Positions 34,534 through 44,221 of a stretch of DNA of 64,000 bases are shown here, in pieces. The position numbers and the translations under genes were made by a program. The notes under the pieces were generated by a model. The model ran no database searches. It saw only the letters and a program-made list of their open reading frames with translations, and was not told where the DNA came from. The stretch is taken from NCBI GenBank assembly GCA_023898385.1, contig CP060220.1, positions 992,001 to 1,056,000 on the forward strand, given 5' to 3'. Position 1 is the stretch's first letter; each line of letters starts with the position of its first letter. This DNA is from Pseudobdellovibrionaceae bacterium (lineage in GTDB: Bacteria; Bdellovibrionota; Bdellovibrionia; Bdellovibrionales; UBA1609).

Positions 34534-36218
34534 GAATACGAAGTAGCCTCGTGGCGAAAACTCTTTTGCTGATTTTTCTCACAGGTATGACAAACTGCCA
34601 GCTTGCGGATAATTCAATAAAAGGCAGCATTCAACAGACTTCCCATCTGCCCCATGTTGTCAATCACGCGCCGGTTTTAGATCCCATCGGTGATGTTCTT
34701 GGTCAAGTGGTGGGCACTGCCATCCCTGTCATTGATGCTGCAAGTTCGGGTTATGACGTGGACTCCGACGGCGACGCGCTCACCTACTCGTGTTTTTATG
34801 ACATGGTCGTTGATGGTGTTGTCTCAAATACGAATTCCTGCTCAGATATTATTGGGTTTTCCTTTGACACCGCAACCGGAGTAATTGACTGGGTTCCTGG
34901 ATTTTCCATGGTGGGCGACATTGAGCTTAAGATCATTGCCTCTGATGGTGAACTTGATGATTCAGAAGTTTTTAAAGTGGAAGTGGCCAACACGGTGCAG
35001 GCATTTACTAGCACCTGGCAGATCGCCACAAATGGTGAAACATTAACTATCCCACTGGTTGATGGTTTTAACTACGATTTCGAAATTGATTGGGGTGATT
35101 TGAGTCAGGACCATATCACTGCGTGGGATGATCCGGCTATGTCGCACGTCTACGCTACTTCAGGTGTGTATACCGTAACCATCAAAGGCATAGTGGAGGC
35201 GTGGCGACTTCTAGGTGCCGCCCACAGAACTAAACTGTTGACCGTGCCTGAGCTGGGGGCCGTGGGGTGGCGAAACCTAAGCCATGCATTTGCAGACTGT
35301 ACTAATTTGACCTCCTTCAACGGGGGCGAAACGTCAATGGTGACCAGTATGTCGGGTATGTTTTTCAATTCTGCCTCTGTGACACCCGACACATCTACCT
35401 GGGACACCAGTCAAGTGACGGACATGTCAGGTATGTTCGAATATGCAACGGCGGCAAACCCCGACACATCGGGTTGGGATACGAGCCAAGTGACAAGCAT
35501 GGTAACAATGTTTAGGTTCGCGTCCAACGCGACCCCAGACACTACGAATTGGGACACTTCAAATGTGGAGTCCATGTCCTATATGTTTTCTTATGCCTTT
35601 CTGTCCACACCCAACACGGCAAACTGGAACACATCCAAAGTTACATTGATGAACTACATGTTTGACAACACCACGAACGCCAACCCTGTGACTACCAACT
35701 GGGACACTTCGCAGGTGACGAATATGCGCGGAATGTTTCAATACGCTGCATCCGCAAATCCTGACACCAGCAGCTGGAATACTTCAAACGTAAACGATAT
35801 GTCCCGAATGTTTTATGGAGCCACCGTCGCCATCCCTGATACAAGCCAATGGGATACTTCTGGTGTCAGCAACATGGATAGTATGTTCTATTTCGCATCA
35901 GCGGCCAATCCTGATACCAGTAACTGGAATACTGCAAATGTAACGACGATGTTTAGAATGTTCCGTTTATCACCGAACGTAGATCCAATTTTCACTTCGT
36001 GGGATTTCACCAAAGTTGTAGACTACACTCAATTTCTGAATGCAACCACAATTTCCACCACCAACTACTCAAACCTTCTCATTCGCATTGAAGCCACAAG
36101 CCCCTACAACAGCATTATTCTCGACGGCGGCGGGGCCAAATACAACACGTCTGCTGCCACCGCGCGGGCCAATCTCATTGGCCGCGGCTGGACCATCACG
36201 GATGGAGGCGCTGAATGA
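34530..36218 (+). CDS. BspA/DUF285-type repeat lipoprotein
   Basis: 562 residues. Lipobox MTNC followed by QLADNSIKG; a cadherin-like or Ig-like segment (about 45-150), a PKD-like segment (DYEIDWGDLSQDH) and nine repeats of about 29-30 residues with core WDTSQVTDMSGMF. This DUF285 repeat occurs in BspA-like surface proteins of mycoplasmas and gut bacteria. Its start overlaps the GLUG gene stop (ATGA). Confidence 0.85.
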   Translation: MRIRSSLVAKTLLLIFLTGMTNCQLADNSIKGSIQQTSHLPHVVNHAPVLDPIGDVLGQVVGTAIPVIDAASSGYDVDSDGDALTYSCFYDMVVDGVVSNTNSCSDIIGFSFDTATGVIDWVPGFSMVGDIELKIIASDGELDDSEVFKVEVANTVQAFTSTWQIATNGETLTIPLVDGFNYDFEIDWGDLSQDHITAWDDPAMSHVYATSGVYTVTIKGIVEAWRLLGAAHRTKLLTVPELGAVGWRNLSHAFADCTNLTSFNGGETSMVTSMSGMFFNSASVTPDTSTWDTSQVTDMSGMFEYATAANPDTSGWDTSQVTSMVTMFRFASNATPDTTNWDTSNVESMSYMFSYAFLSTPNTANWNTSKVTLMNYMFDNTTNANPVTTNWDTSQVTNMRGMFQYAASANPDTSSWNTSNVNDMSRMFYGATVAIPDTSQWDTSGVSNMDSMFYFASAANPDTSNWNTANVTTMFRMFRLSPNVDPIFTSWDFTKVVDYTQFLNATTISTTNYSNLLIRIEATSPYNSIILDGGGAKYNTSAATARANLIGRGWTITDGGAE

Positions 36219-37909
36219 CCGGGTGGCCAAAATTCATTACCAAATTATTGTCATTCAAAAACCAAATCTTCCCCCGGTTGTTAAGCCTTCTCTGGATCGC
36301 TCTCACAGTACCTTTTATCTTTGGTTGCCAACTTGCCGATAATCGAATCGCCGGAAAAATCAACCCCTCTCAAACTCCACCGGGATTCTCCCCGGTCCCG
36401 GCCGTACAATCCATTGCCGATCAGATTTTTTATCGCGGTGATGCTGTCAATCTCACACCCACAGTATTAGGAGAGGTCCATTCATATGCGCTCACACCGG
36501 ATAACTTACCAACAGGACTTAGCTTTGACACCCGCACTGGAGTTATTTCAGGCACTCCCACTGCGGCGACCACTGCCCTCACCTATTCACTAGAGGCCAT
36601 GGGTCCGGGAGGTTTTGCCAGCACCCCATTTGCACTGGAAGTCGGCTATCGACTAGTTGTGGACTCAACCGGTGATACGCTACCCAATGCCAACGATGTC
36701 GCCTTAGGTGATGAGGCTTGCTTGGACGCTGACAACCAATGTTCCCTGCGGGCCGCCCTGCAGGAGGCCGTAGCGCTCAGTCCATACACCGTGGAAGTTT
36801 CAGTTCCCGCAAACACTTACACTCTCACGAGCTCCATTCAATTGAACTCTATCTCAAATAAAATTTTTGTCCGGGGTGTTAATTCATCCTCCACTGTCAT
36901 CGATGGGGCCAACTCGACAAAATTGTTTTACTTGTCTGCTGTGAATACAAACGCACAAGTATCATATTTCGATATGGCTTTTAAAAACGGTAATGGGTTG
37001 GGTAACGGCGGCGCGTTCTACCTGTCGGACGGTTCCTACGAATTCACGCGGTGCCTGTTCGAAAGTAACCTTGTCACCTCGGGCCGTGGGGGAGCCATCT
37101 GGGCCGATCCGACAAATCCTGTTGTTATCACGACAGAGCAAAGTCAATTTATCAGCAACTCGGCTAGCAGCATCTCCAACTCAAATGGCGGCGCCATTCA
37201 TGTGGGTCGCGATGATCACGTTTTGACTGTTATCGACAGCTACTTCTCTGGAAATACCGTGGGTGAATTTTGGGCTGGTGGCTCCATCGGAGGATACGAC
37301 CAGCCCGGGTCAGAGATACATATTGAAGGCTCCACATTTATTGATAACGGCAAAATCGGCGGCGGAGGAATAGCCTTGCTCGGTTACTGCACGAAAGACC
37401 TTACCAAGAATTGCTCTATTAAAAACTCAACTTTTGTAGCTTCCGCTCAAGACAATCATTTAGTTCTACTTAGCTATGTAGCGCCTTTTGGCTCTCCACA
37501 AAACACCTGGCGTTTAGAAAACAACACATTTTTGTCTTCGGGCACTCTCTCAATGTTATACAGCGAAGGTGCGGCTAAAATAGATCTTCTAGCCAACGTG
37601 TTTCATAATCCACTGAGTTCGAATGCATGCGAAACAACGGTGGGCCTGACAAGCCTTGGGTACAATATCGATCATGCGAACACCTGTGGTTTAAATCATT
37701 CCACAGATCTAGCCTCAACAGATCCACTGCTTGACCCAGCAGGCCTGGTCGACAACGGCGGTTATACACCCACAGTTTTGCTGCAATTCGGGAGCCCAGC
37801 CAAAGACATCATCCCTTCTGACCAATGTGGCACACTCACCGACCAACGGGGCCTCCCGCGGCCCATCGGATCCGGCTGTGACGCTGGGGCCGTCGAGATG
37901 CAACAATAG
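36215..37909 (+). CDS. Right-handed beta-helix lipoprotein with Ig domain
   Basis: 564 residues. Lipobox IFGC followed by QLADNRIAG; a putative Ig domain (TPDNLPTGLSFDTRTGVISG), then a CSLRAALQEA motif typical of polymorphic outer-membrane and beta-helix adhesins, helix repeats and a closing DQRGLPRPIGSGCDAGAVE. Overlaps the previous gene at ATGA. Likely surface protein. Confidence 0.85.
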   Translation: MTGWPKFITKLLSFKNQIFPRLLSLLWIALTVPFIFGCQLADNRIAGKINPSQTPPGFSPVPAVQSIADQIFYRGDAVNLTPTVLGEVHSYALTPDNLPTGLSFDTRTGVISGTPTAATTALTYSLEAMGPGGFASTPFALEVGYRLVVDSTGDTLPNANDVALGDEACLDADNQCSLRAALQEAVALSPYTVEVSVPANTYTLTSSIQLNSISNKIFVRGVNSSSTVIDGANSTKLFYLSAVNTNAQVSYFDMAFKNGNGLGNGGAFYLSDGSYEFTRCLFESNLVTSGRGGAIWADPTNPVVITTEQSQFISNSASSISNSNGGAIHVGRDDHVLTVIDSYFSGNTVGEFWAGGSIGGYDQPGSEIHIEGSTFIDNGKIGGGGIALLGYCTKDLTKNCSIKNSTFVASAQDNHLVLLSYVAPFGSPQNTWRLENNTFLSSGTLSMLYSEGAAKIDLLANVFHNPLSSNACETTVGLTSLGYNIDHANTCGLNHSTDLASTDPLLDPAGLVDNGGYTPTVLLQFGSPAKDIIPSDQCGTLTDQRGLPRPIGSGCDAGAVEMQQ

Positions 37910-38201
37910 CCTGATAACCCTTGGGACTCCCACATTTGAAATTCATCCGAATAGAATTGGAGCATTCAAACCCATTTCGTCGCGAAGGCCAATACACAGG
38001 TCCATCTAGAACCGCAACAACCCTAATGATCCATCTCAAAATGAGCCGCCAGCTGAAACCAAACCGCGGGTGAATATTATATCCTGGCTAAAGTTTGACC
38101 CTTTTTATTTTTCCCCTATCATATATGTAATACAGCATTGAGGTACCTAAATATTTCGTAAATTAGTGCCGTTTAAATTATTTGTTGTCCTGGGGATTTT
38201 C

Positions 38202-39518
38202 ATGCACGTATATTTTAGATCGTCTTTGTTTTTTATATTTGCCTTCTTCATGTTACTTTCAACTTCCTGCAAGTTGGGTTCGGCGACCATTAGTGGACGA
38301 GTTGTTGATAATAGTGGTGGCAATAACTCTAATCCACCAGACAACAATACCCCTCCTCCTCCACCACCAACACCTCCAGCGCCACCTGCCGGTTTTGACT
38401 ATGTGTGCGCGGGCACGCCGACTACTTTTACTACTGGAATGAATGCCAACGTCGTTGTTGGACAAGCTGATTTTCTGTCCGCTGCGGCTAATGCGGGTTC
38501 AACACCTACGGCGGCGACATTGAATACGCCCGATGGTGTATTTGCCGATCAATCGCGTCTTCTTATTGGTGATAAGAATAACAATCGAGTTTTGATATTT
38601 GACACCATTCCCTCGATGGATGGAGCCAGCGCCAACCTGGTGCTGGGTCAGCCTGACTTCGTATCGAACACTGCAAACAATGGTGGACTTGGGCCTTCAT
38701 CACTAAAAAATCCACGACGGGCCGTGTATGACGGTACTTATTTTGCCGTTGCCGACAATAACAATGCCCGGGTGTTGATTTGGAATGGTCTCCCGAGTAC
38801 CAATGCCGAAGCCGCCGACACCGTCTTAGGGCAGCCGGATTTTGTTACAAACACAGCCAATAACGGTGGCGTCAGTGCTACCAGTCAGCATTCTGGCTAC
38901 CCCACTTTGTTTGCTATTCCTGGCGAAGCGCTCGTATTTGCTGATGTATGGAACTACCGGGTCCTATTTTACGAGCATCCGCTGACGGATCAACAGGCGG
39001 CCAATCGAGTTGTTTGCCAAAACAATTTTACTTCTGCAAGCTGGGGTGCCACGGCTTCAACCTGTGATGAGCCGGCTGGCGTATGGACGGACGGGACCCG
39101 CCTACTAATTGCTGATCGCTACAACCACCGCGTGCTCGTCTATAATAGTTTTCCAACAACTGATGGTGCCGCCGCTGATTTTGTAATTGATCAACCCGAC
39201 TTGACTTCTCACAGCAGCAATCAGGGTGGCAGCGTTGCTGCCAACACGCTCAGTCAACCTCATGGCGTGGCGTCTGATGGCACGCGAATTTTCATCGCCG
39301 ACTCCAATAACCATAGAGTTTTGATTTACAACCAATTCCCGACGGCCGATAACGCCAACGCCGACACTGTAATTGGCCAAGCCAATTTTATCTCTAATTC
39401 TATCAACCAAGGCGGCGGCGCAGGAGCGCAAACTTTGCGAAAACCGACGGACGTTTATTTCGATGGCTGCCACCTTTTTGTGGCCGATCAACAGAATCAT
39501 CGGGTGATGATTTATTAA
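38202..39518 (+). CDS. NHL-repeat lipoprotein
   Basis: 438 residues with lipobox STSC followed by KLGSATISG, a Pro-rich linker and about six NHL-type beta-propeller blades (DNNNARVLIW, DRYNHRVLVY, DSNNHRVLIY). ATG at 38202 has GGGGA upstream; a GTG at 38166 is possible. The post-lipobox tag is a diverged form of that in the three preceding genes. The 292 bases before it hold no other gene I can see and probably a separate promoter. Confidence 0.85.
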   Translation: MHVYFRSSLFFIFAFFMLLSTSCKLGSATISGRVVDNSGGNNSNPPDNNTPPPPPPTPPAPPAGFDYVCAGTPTTFTTGMNANVVVGQADFLSAAANAGSTPTAATLNTPDGVFADQSRLLIGDKNNNRVLIFDTIPSMDGASANLVLGQPDFVSNTANNGGLGPSSLKNPRRAVYDGTYFAVADNNNARVLIWNGLPSTNAEAADTVLGQPDFVTNTANNGGVSATSQHSGYPTLFAIPGEALVFADVWNYRVLFYEHPLTDQQAANRVVCQNNFTSASWGATASTCDEPAGVWTDGTRLLIADRYNHRVLVYNSFPTTDGAAADFVIDQPDLTSHSSNQGGSVAANTLSQPHGVASDGTRIFIADSNNHRVLIYNQFPTADNANADTVIGQANFISNSINQGGGAGAQTLRKPTDVYFDGCHLFVADQQNHRVMIY

Positions 39519-39522
39519 AAAG

Positions 39523-39543
39523 GACTTTCTTCTCAAGAGAGTC
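39523..39543 (-). terminator. Rho-independent terminator of the mpl operon
   Basis: Read on the minus strand: GACTCTCTT, loop GAG, AAGAAAGTC, then CTTTTTAATAA. The 9-bp stem overlaps the mpl stop codon and is followed by a U run. Confidence 0.75.
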
Positions 39544-40951
39544 GGCTTAAAAGTTTTCCGTAAATGCCTCCGAAAGCGCCGTTGCTCATAAGGAGAATAA
39601 CATCGGTTGGCTTTGCGGTAACGCCCAAGTATTCAACGATCTCATCCGCACTTTGAAACACCTTTGATGGCACACCTGCACCCATGAGGCTTGTGACCAA
39701 ATCACCTGATGAAAACCGATCCTCTTCTTTAATTTTACTTTGATCAAAGGGCTCAGACAAAATCACTTCATCGGCTTGCTTGAAAGCCTCAATGTAGTCT
39801 TGTTGAAATACTTTTCTTCGTGAGGTGGCCGATCGGGGCTCGAAAACGGCAAAAACTTTCCGCTTAGGGTAAACCTCTTTCATTGTAGCCAGAGTCAACT
39901 TTACCGCCGTTGGATGATGAGCAAAATCTTCAATAACTGTAATTCCATTGGGTTCACCAATGATTTCCTGGCGCCGCTTGACCCCTTTAAACGTGGCCAA
40001 TCCCTGCAGCACCTCCCCTAAAGGCCAACCCAACTCGCGGGTTAAAGCAAACACGGACAGTGCATTTAATGTATTATGGGGACCAAACTGCTTAATAGCG
40101 AGATCGGCCACACGCCCCTCTTTGGTTTTTACAGCAAATTGATTGCGGCCGACCATCACCGCTCGGTCTGCAGCTTGATAATCGCCGCCATTTATACCAT
40201 AAGTGACAACCCGGCACTTGGCCGAAGTAACAACATCCATGACATTTTTATCATCCGCATTGGCCACAATTAAGCCTGTGGGAGGCACTAGTTCGACCAG
40301 CTGGCGAAAGGCCTTTTTAATATCTTCAAGGTTGTTATAAATATCAGCATGATCAAACTCGAGACTTGATACAATCACGTACTCCGGCTTGTAATGAATA
40401 AACTTCGGCACTTTATCAAAAAATGCTGTGTCGTATTCGTCACCTTCGATGACAAACCATTCCCCCCGCGGTTTTCGAAATGACTTTTCAAAATTTTCAG
40501 GAATGCCGCCAATCAAAAACCCCGGATCTCTGCCACAGACTTCAGCCACCCAGGCCATCATCGACGTGGTTGTTGTCTTGCCGTGAGTACCAGACACCAC
40601 AAGCGAATGCCGACCTGATATGACCACCTCACCCATGGCCTTTGGCAAACTGGTGTAAGGGATCTCTGAGGCCAAAAGCGCCTCCGCTTCTGGCATGGTA
40701 CGACTAATCACATTGCCCACAATGACTAAATCAGGCTTCGGCTCAAGGTTTTCTTTTTTGTACCCTTGCATGATCGCTATACCCAATTTCTCTAGCTGAG
40801 TGGACATGGGTGGATACACATTCTGGTCACTTCCTGTAACTTTGTAGCCCATCTCTTGCAGGATGCCAGCCAGACTCGCCATGGCTGTGCCGCAAATTCC
40901 CATCAAGTGAACATGACTGCCTGGATTCAAATTTTTAAAAACATCGCTCAT
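39533..40951 (-). CDS. mpl: UDP-MurNAc:L-Ala-gamma-D-Glu-meso-DAP ligase Mpl
   Basis: 472 residues of the Mur ligase family: HLMGICGTAMASLAGIL at the N terminus, ATP motif VSGTHGKTTTTSMMAW, FEPRSATSRR in the C-terminal domain. Mpl attaches recycled murein tripeptide to UDP-MurNAc. GGGAG lies eight bases before the ATG. It overlaps the serine hydrolase gene at ATGA. Confidence 0.95.
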   Translation of the reverse strand: MSDVFKNLNPGSHVHLMGICGTAMASLAGILQEMGYKVTGSDQNVYPPMSTQLEKLGIAIMQGYKKENLEPKPDLVIVGNVISRTMPEAEALLASEIPYTSLPKAMGEVVISGRHSLVVSGTHGKTTTTSMMAWVAEVCGRDPGFLIGGIPENFEKSFRKPRGEWFVIEGDEYDTAFFDKVPKFIHYKPEYVIVSSLEFDHADIYNNLEDIKKAFRQLVELVPPTGLIVANADDKNVMDVVTSAKCRVVTYGINGGDYQAADRAVMVGRNQFAVKTKEGRVADLAIKQFGPHNTLNALSVFALTRELGWPLGEVLQGLATFKGVKRRQEIIGEPNGITVIEDFAHHPTAVKLTLATMKEVYPKRKVFAVFEPRSATSRRKVFQQDYIEAFKQADEVILSEPFDQSKIKEEDRFSSGDLVTSLMGAGVPSKVFQSADEIVEYLGVTAKPTDVILLMSNGAFGGIYGKLLSRLS

Positions 40952-42000
40952 CGCATAGACTCCCGCACCACTTCCCAAGAAAAATCGTGTATTTTCGGAC
41001 GAAGCTCAATAAATTTTTTATTCTCGCGACTAGGGCACACTCGATTAGACAAAATCACCACCATAAAATCTCGCCTCGGATCAAACCAAAATGAAGTGCC
41101 CGTAAAGCCAGTGTGACCAAAAGACGAGGACGAAAAGTACTGACCGGCAGAGGAACGACCTTCCGTGGGCTTCATAAACCCTAAACCCCAATCCCCGGCA
41201 CACCTTCTTGTAAACCGACGAACCGTACCACTTCGCGCTAGCTTGGAGCCCCTTGAAGAATAATAACTTTTGCGAAGCTCGAGCCCCCACTTCTCAACAT
41301 CGGCAATGGGTCCAAATAATCCAGCATGGGGTGCCACCCCACCCAGCGCCCAGGCATTGTCATCGTGAACTTCCCCACGCAAAGATCTGTTGCGCCACGA
41401 GCATGACTCGGTGGGAGCATAAAGACTGCGCTCATATCTGGGTTTGTTGCAGTAGTTGAAGTGCGTTTGACCCAAACCCAGGCGGACGGCTTGGTCTTCC
41501 CAAAGCTCCTTTAAGGTCTGACCTGTCACCGCCTCTAATACAAATCCTAACAACAAAAAATCAAGATCCGAATACAGGGGTTCAGTTTCAATACAAGGGG
41601 TTTGCTTTGCAAGCTCTCCCTTTAAACTGGCCCATCGCTGCGAAGGTTTAGTCCTTCTATTGATCGTTTTATAAAATGGTTTCCACCAAGTGAGGCCCGC
41701 AGTATGACTTAAAAGATGGGTGACCGTCACGTTTTGGTGCCGCCACCATGGCAATAAGCCTGATACCGATTGCTTCAAGTTAAAACCGTCATCCACCAGT
41801 CGCATCACTGCGCTGACGGTGAAAATCACCTTCGTCAAAGAAGCCAGATCGTAAAACTCATAGTCGGGCCCCATTTTTAAATTGATTTTTTTTCGCCCCT
41901 CGAAAAAACCACTTACCTGAAGACTTGGAGTGTACTCTTGCCAATGGTCACCTGTAAATTCAATGATTTTTTGTTCCAGCTGTTTTGTCCACTCATTCAT
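40948..42000 (-). CDS. Serine hydrolase, beta-lactamase class C family
   Basis: 350 residues with the active site S-x-x-K in YDLASLTKVIF, a Tyr motif region (YSDLDFLLLG) and a C-terminal GHTGFTGTSF in the KTG position. No signal peptide, so it is probably cytoplasmic. Coupled by ATGA to ldcA upstream and mpl downstream, it may act on murein peptides or amides during recycling; substrate is inferred from context only. Confidence 0.85.
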   Translation of the reverse strand: MNEWTKQLEQKIIEFTGDHWQEYTPSLQVSGFFEGRKKINLKMGPDYEFYDLASLTKVIFTVSAVMRLVDDGFNLKQSVSGLLPWWRHQNVTVTHLLSHTAGLTWWKPFYKTINRRTKPSQRWASLKGELAKQTPCIETEPLYSDLDFLLLGFVLEAVTGQTLKELWEDQAVRLGLGQTHFNYCNKPRYERSLYAPTESCSWRNRSLRGEVHDDNAWALGGVAPHAGLFGPIADVEKWGLELRKSYYSSRGSKLARSGTVRRFTRRCAGDWGLGFMKPTEGRSSAGQYFSSSSFGHTGFTGTSFWFDPRRDFMVVILSNRVCPSRENKKFIELRPKIHDFSWEVVRESMR

Positions 42001-42977
42001 GCCAGGGCCCCAGAGGCCACAACTAGTTTTGGCTTAGCGCCGAGAGTGAGGCAAGCTGGAGTGAGAAAAGGTACGGGCCGCTGTACGGCTCCATGACCGG
42101 CCTTCACCCCCCGCAAAACCGGAAACTTCACACTAGAGGCAAATCGCTCGACCGCCTTATTGGTGAGTGAACGGCCATTGGGCTCTTTACCACCGACAAT
42201 GTCACCAAAGACCACGGCCTTAATACGATCAAAGTGACCGGATTGTTTTAAATGCTCAAGCATTCGATCAATTCTGTAACCACGCTCACTCACTTCTTCA
42301 AAAAATAAAATACCACCTGCGGTTTTGGCCTGCCATGGTGTGCCCATAAGGCTTTGTGCCACAACGAGATTTCCACCCACCACTGTGGAAGAAATCAATC
42401 GGCTCTTACGGGCTAAAGCATTCAAGGGGCGCAAGCCTGAAAAGGTGATCTCAGGCGACTGACCAAAAAGAAGACTCTGTAGCTCTCGCCGTTCTTTTAT
42501 TGGCAGATCCGGCGCACCCATTCGGGCGAGCAAGGGTCCATGAATCGTGGACCAGTGCCATTTTTGATTTAAAAAATGATGAAGTGTGGTCACATCGCTG
42601 TAACCAATAAAAAGTTTTGAAGCCTTTGGTTTTTTCAATTTTTCTAGCTGGGGCAATAACCGAATGGCTCCATACCCACCACGCAAACACCAAACGGCTT
42701 TAGAATCACGGGCATACAGTGCTTGCTTCAAGAACTGGAATCGCTTTTCGTCAGTATTCGAACAAAAAACATCTCGACCAAACAACTTCGCTGGGTAGCG
42801 AGGCACGAGGCCCCAAGACTTTAAAAACTGAACGGCGCCTTTTAGCTCTGACGGAGTGCAAGCGGAACCCGGCGCCACAATATCAACGATATCGCCGGAC
42901 TCTAGCGGCATCCACCGGTGAGCAGATGCCAGTTTCTCCATTAAATTTAACTCTGAAATCAAAGATTGCACGGCCAT
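41997..42977 (-). CDS. ldcA: Murein L,D-carboxypeptidase LdcA (peptidase S66)
   Basis: About 326 residues. Catalytic Ser in FIGYSDVTTLHH, Glu in LFFEEVSERGYRIDRM and His in GVKAGHGAVQRPVPF. It removes the terminal D-Ala from recycled tetrapeptides to give the tripeptide that Mpl uses, so this operon is a complete cleavage and ligation route. The start is uncertain: 42977 is used, and an internal Met about 12 residues on is possible. Confidence 0.92.
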   Translation of the reverse strand: MAVQSLISELNLMEKLASAHRWMPLESGDIVDIVAPGSACTPSELKGAVQFLKSWGLVPRYPAKLFGRDVFCSNTDEKRFQFLKQALYARDSKAVWCLRGGYGAIRLLPQLEKLKKPKASKLFIGYSDVTTLHHFLNQKWHWSTIHGPLLARMGAPDLPIKERRELQSLLFGQSPEITFSGLRPLNALARKSRLISSTVVGGNLVVAQSLMGTPWQAKTAGGILFFEEVSERGYRIDRMLEHLKQSGHFDRIKAVVFGDIVGGKEPNGRSLTNKAVERFASSVKFPVLRGVKAGHGAVQRPVPFLTPACLTLGAKPKLVVASGALA

Positions 42978-43222
42978 TTTTTCATGATCCCTCGACAAGG
43001 GTCCGTTGTCAAAGATGGGTCTGGTGAAGTGAACACCAAGATGCGAACTCTAGGTTAAACAAAAAGCCGGTAAGAAGCCAGAGTCGCATCCACAAAACGG
43101 AGATTCAAACCTGAAAATCCAACCAAAAAGACATTAATCAAGAGACCTGAACAACAAAATCCATAGCAAACACTAGCGCAAGGAAAACACAAAACCAAAC
43201 TAAGTGAAAAAACAAAATCCGA

Positions 43223-43506
43223 GTCAAACAGGGGAGGCCAAAGGCGACACATCCCCCTTTCTCTCCGCTTCACGATGTGCATGGCGCATTGATTTGATGT
43301 AGAGGCAACCGAAGGTGCCGAACAGCAAATCAATGAACTCAAGTTCGAGCGCTGATGCGTCCGTGCTAATTGCACGGCGCAGGAGGGCACGAACATTCCT
43401 TAGAAGGGTTGCGGCACGACAGTGACGCAATCCGAAGACGACATGCGGCCACTCGTGCCGGCGGAGAGAAAGGGGGATGTGTCGCCTTTGGCCTCCCCTG
43501 TTTGAC
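43223..43506. repeat. Fold-back element 1: 46-bp perfect arms around a structured core
   Basis: Perfect inverted arms at 43223-43268 and 43461-43506. Inside: CACGA (43271-43275) pairs with TCGTG (43453-43457); GCATG (43279-43283) with CATGC (43442-43446). Three branches follow. Branch I: CATTGATTTG (43287-43296) with CAAATCAATG (43326-43335). Branch II: GTTCG (43343-43347) with CGAAC (43390-43394), enclosing TGCG-T-CCGTGC, loop TAATT, GCACGGCGCA. Branch III: GGGTTGCG (43406-43413) with CGCAATCC (43426-43433), capped by CAC-GACA-GTG. It shares the core and branch III with element 2 at 54107. No gene is credible in the 632 bases 42978-43609 around it. Confidence 0.92.
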
Positions 43507-43609
43507 GCGTTATGTACACAAATCCCTTGAAACATCCATTTGGCAATACCAATCTCACCAGTCCATGTTAGCATTTTATTAAAAGACCCATTCAACAGGA
43601 GATTCACGG

Positions 43610-44200
43610 ATGAAACACTTGGGTGCTATTTTACTTTGCCTACTTTTTACTGCCTGCACCGACAACTCAAAATCAAATGGGGACGGAACCACGGCCCCCA
43701 GTGGCAAACTGGTTTCTGGCCTCTCTTTGCTAAAATCCCAATACTCATCAGCTAAACTCAGCTGCCAACTTAAACTGACCGTTGATGACAACCTCGGCAA
43801 CATAGACAAAGCCACTCGCATTGTGGATGTTGAGCTTCTCGATGATCCACAGTCCTGGCCCAGCATGGCCGGTCTGTCGGCTCATGTGGATCACATGGTG
43901 GGCACTTTTGGTGTGGATGACGTCAAGATTGAACTTTTCGAGTGGGTTGATGCAAACAAAGTGGCTCACCAAACACCAGTTGTTGAAATTACGGGAAACG
44001 CCGTTGGCAACTGGGCTTATCTTGATACAAAAACAGGTTTTGATCGCCCCATTTATTGGGAGCTTTTCCCCGAAGACCCCAATCAACTCGAGCGGCACTT
44101 TCGCCATGAATACTCTTACACAAAAGAAAATGGGCCAGCCGTGATCAACTACTACGATGCCCATTGTCGGCTGTCACTTAAAAGCCTCTCCGAGCAATAG
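43610..44200 (+). CDS. Lipoprotein of unknown function
   Basis: 196 residues with signal LLCLLFTAC, Cys16 lipidated, then a short linker and a beta-rich domain with two cysteines. CAGGAG precedes the ATG. No family recognised. The fold-back element 1 lies 103 bases upstream in what must be its promoter region. Confidence 0.75.
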   Translation: MKHLGAILLCLLFTACTDNSKSNGDGTTAPSGKLVSGLSLLKSQYSSAKLSCQLKLTVDDNLGNIDKATRIVDVELLDDPQSWPSMAGLSAHVDHMVGTFGVDDVKIELFEWVDANKVAHQTPVVEITGNAVGNWAYLDTKTGFDRPIYWELFPEDPNQLERHFRHEYSYTKENGPAVINYYDAHCRLSLKSLSEQ

Positions 44201-44221
44201 TCTTTCGCAAGAAAGGGCTTT

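Noticed and set aside
43223..43506. Integron attC site or IS200/IS605 REP as explanation of the fold-back elements
   Set aside because: No attC core-site motifs, no integrase or Y1 transposase in the window, and arms much longer than either class.
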